In this document: positions 34,667-36,206 of the stretch, one piece after another
Numbering within the stretch: position 1 is the stretch's first letter
How the letters are laid out: each line of letters opens with the position of its first letter
Assembly: GCF_000154905.1 (NCBI RefSeq)
Contig: NZ_GG770539.1
Span: forward strand, 23,659 to 59,864
Reading direction: 5' to 3'
Source of the DNA: Streptomyces sp. SPB074
Lineage (GTDB): Bacteria > Actinomycetota > Actinomycetes > Streptomycetales > Streptomycetaceae
DNA length: 36,206 nucleotides
Translations under genes and position numbers: made by a program
Notes under the pieces: model-generated
Databases searched by the model: none
Seen by the model: only the letters and a program-made list of their open reading frames with translations
What the model was told of the DNA's origin: nothing

Positions 34667-36028
34667 TCAGTGCACGGCGTGCAGTGGCGCCGTGTGCGCG
34701 CGGATCTCGTCCGGGCTGAGGTAGGCGTCCGTGTGCTCGAACTCCTTGAGGGTGCCCGCCTTCTGGTCCTGGAAGCCGGTGCGGACGAAGTCGTCGCCCG
34801 CGCAGGCGTTGAGCATCCAGTTGGTCAGGACGCGGGTCTTGGCGACGCCCGTGCGCAGCGCGGACCAGTGGTAGCCGCGTGCGACGGCCTGGGCGGGGAC
34901 GCCGCTGAGGTTGATGCCGAGGGGCCGCGAGACGGCGTCGTGGCCGCCGAGGTCCACGACCAGGCCGAGGTCCTTGTGGACGTACGGACGCAGCGGCTGG
35001 TGCAGGATCGTGGCGAGGACGTTGTCGGCGGCGATACGGCCCTGGCGCATGGCGTGCTGCGCGGTGGGCGGGCAGATGGCGCCCTCGCCCTTGGTGAGGT
35101 CGGGCACGGCGGCGGCGTCGCCGAGCGCGAAGACGCCGTCGAGCCCGGGGACCGTCAGCTCGGGGGTGACGGCGAGCCTGCCCCGTACCGTCTCGCGTTC
35201 CAGGGTCGCCATGAGCGGGCTCGCCGCGACGCCCGCCGTCCAGATGAGGGTGCGGCAGGGCAGGGTGCGGCCGTCGGTGAAGGTGACCTTCTCGGGGCCC
35301 GCCTCGGCGATGGAGACGCCGAGGGAGACCTCGATGCCGCGTTCGCTGAGGACGTCGAGCGCGGCCTTGCCCAGTTCGTCGCCCAGCTCGGGCATGAGCT
35401 TGGGGGCGATGTCGATGAGGTGCCACTTGATGAGCGAGGGGTCGAGCCGCGGGTAGTGCTTGACCGCGCTCGTGGTGAGGCGCTGGAGGCAGGCGGCCGT
35501 CTCGGTGCCCGCGTAGCCGCCGCCGACGACGACGAACTGGAGGCGCGAGGCGCGCTCCGTCTCGTCCTCGCTCGCGTCGGCGAGGTCGAGCTGCGCGATG
35601 ACGTGGTCGCGGATGTAGGCGGCCTCGGCGAGCGTCTTCATGCCGCGCGCGTTCTCGGTGAGCCCGGGGATGTCGAAGGTCCTGGTGATGCTGCCGGGCG
35701 TCAGGACGAGGTGGTCGTAGGGTTCGTCGACGATCTCGCCCGTGACCTTCTGGACGACGCAGATCTTCTTCTCGGGGTCCACGCCGATCGCGCCGCCGGG
35801 CAGGATGCGGGTGCGGTGTTTGCGGCTGCGGCGCAGCGAGACGGCGACGGACTGCGGGGTGAGGACGCCGGAGGCGACCTGCGGGAGCAGCGGCAGGTAG
35901 AGCTGGTACGAGTACGGAGCGACGAGCGTGATCTCCGCCCGGCCCGGCGGGATGCGGCGTTCGAGCCTGCGGACGCACTCCACCCCGGCGAAGCCGGCGC
36001 CCACTACGAGAATCCTGGGTCGTGCCAC
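34667..36028 (-). CDS. type II NADH dehydrogenase (NAD(P)/FAD-dependent oxidoreductase)
   Basis: A 453-residue flavoprotein of the NDH-2 family that passes electrons from NADH to menaquinone at the inner face of the membrane without pumping protons. The FAD Rossmann motif opens the protein: RILVVGAGFAGVECVRRLER. The NAD-binding motif is QFVVVGGGYAGTETAACLQR. LIWTAGVAASPLM and GVFALGDAAAVPDL form the second FAD-contact region, and CPPTAQHAMRQGRIAADNV is a quinone-site-type motif. GTG 36028 has GAGAAGGGA upstream, and the longer frame to 36130 is rejected. It is complete, unlike the genes just inside the island. Confidence 0.9.
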   Translation of the reverse strand: MARPRILVVGAGFAGVECVRRLERRIPPGRAEITLVAPYSYQLYLPLLPQVASGVLTPQSVAVSLRRSRKHRTRILPGGAIGVDPEKKICVVQKVTGEIVDEPYDHLVLTPGSITRTFDIPGLTENARGMKTLAEAAYIRDHVIAQLDLADASEDETERASRLQFVVVGGGYAGTETAACLQRLTTSAVKHYPRLDPSLIKWHLIDIAPKLMPELGDELGKAALDVLSERGIEVSLGVSIAEAGPEKVTFTDGRTLPCRTLIWTAGVAASPLMATLERETVRGRLAVTPELTVPGLDGVFALGDAAAVPDLTKGEGAICPPTAQHAMRQGRIAADNVLATILHQPLRPYVHKDLGLVVDLGGHDAVSRPLGINLSGVPAQAVARGYHWSALRTGVAKTRVLTNWMLNACAGDDFVRTGFQDQKAGTLKEFEHTDAYLSPDEIRAHTAPLHAVH

Positions 36029-36206
36029 GATTGCGTCCCTTCTCAGGGGTCTGTGCGGTCTCCGGGCCGGCCGGTGCCTCTCGGTCCTGGACGGCTGGTG
36101 CTCGCCTGCCCGCTCAGCGGCGTATGTCACGGACCATCTTTGCCGAAGGGGCGGGGGCGCGCTTGTCGAGCGCGGCGGAAGGGGGCGCGGCGGCGTACGG
36201 CGACGG
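36029..36206. other. upstream region of the NADH dehydrogenase gene
   Basis: These 178 bases hold the leader and probably the promoter of the NADH dehydrogenase gene. I see no clear promoter boxes and no gene start before the window ends. Confidence 0.4.

Overview
The window has the traits of a Streptomyces chromosome: very high GC with strong third-position GC, frequent GTG starts, a twin-arginine secreted glycosidase, a sugar ABC operon with no ATPase gene of its own, and a rare TTA codon. Two kinds of DNA are joined. Bases 1 to about 19,000 and about 34,600 to 36,206 look like ordinary chromosome. The 15 kb between them looks acquired: its GC is lower, it carries insertion sequences and gene remnants, and it holds part of a small biosynthetic cluster.

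Left chromosomal part (1-19,007): a cut-off N-acetylmuramoyl-L-alanine amidase; a secreted GH95 alpha-L-fucosidase; a conserved hypothetical protein; a universal stress protein whose frame is open into an upstream alpha/beta hydrolase; an MpaB-type oxygenase; a Cys-rich copper-binding-type protein; an MHS-type MFS transporter; a degenerate MreB-like protein and a small membrane protein. Next is a beta-glucoside uptake operon (lipoprotein, two permeases, GH1 beta-glucosidase) divergent from a ROK repressor. An IS5-family element sits exactly at the ROK stop codon. A small NAD(P)-binding reductase follows.

Island (about 19,090-34,600): it opens with the 3' half of a tRNA-Thr(CGT) gene, a terminator hairpin, a second copy of the anticodon-region core, and tandem GGTGGACA repeats. 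The repeats recur in the same orientation at the right edge (34,451-34,476). Then come a second IS5-family element, remnants of an IS3 transposase and a CHAT-domain protein, and the cluster itself: a clavaminate synthase/asparagine-oxygenase-like dioxygenase, an ANL adenylating enzyme, an aldehyde-dehydrogenase-type protein cut by an intact IS3 element, a GPP34-like fragment, a FabG-type reductase, a LuxR/histidine-kinase pair, a membrane protein, a HadA-like dehydratase, and an SbnA/SbnB pair for L-2,3-diaminopropionate. sbnB carries a TTA codon. A shattered histidine kinase gene lies near the right end.

Interpretation: the island looks like a partly decayed cluster for a product built from L-2,3-diaminopropionate and an activated acid, with hydroxylation and redox tailoring. 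No NRPS, carrier protein, exporter or integrase is visible. Right chromosomal part: a type II NADH dehydrogenase with a strong terminator. Three apparent single-base indels at homopolymers or short runs (near 5,700, 24,185 and 27,698) mean that sequencing error must be separated from true decay.
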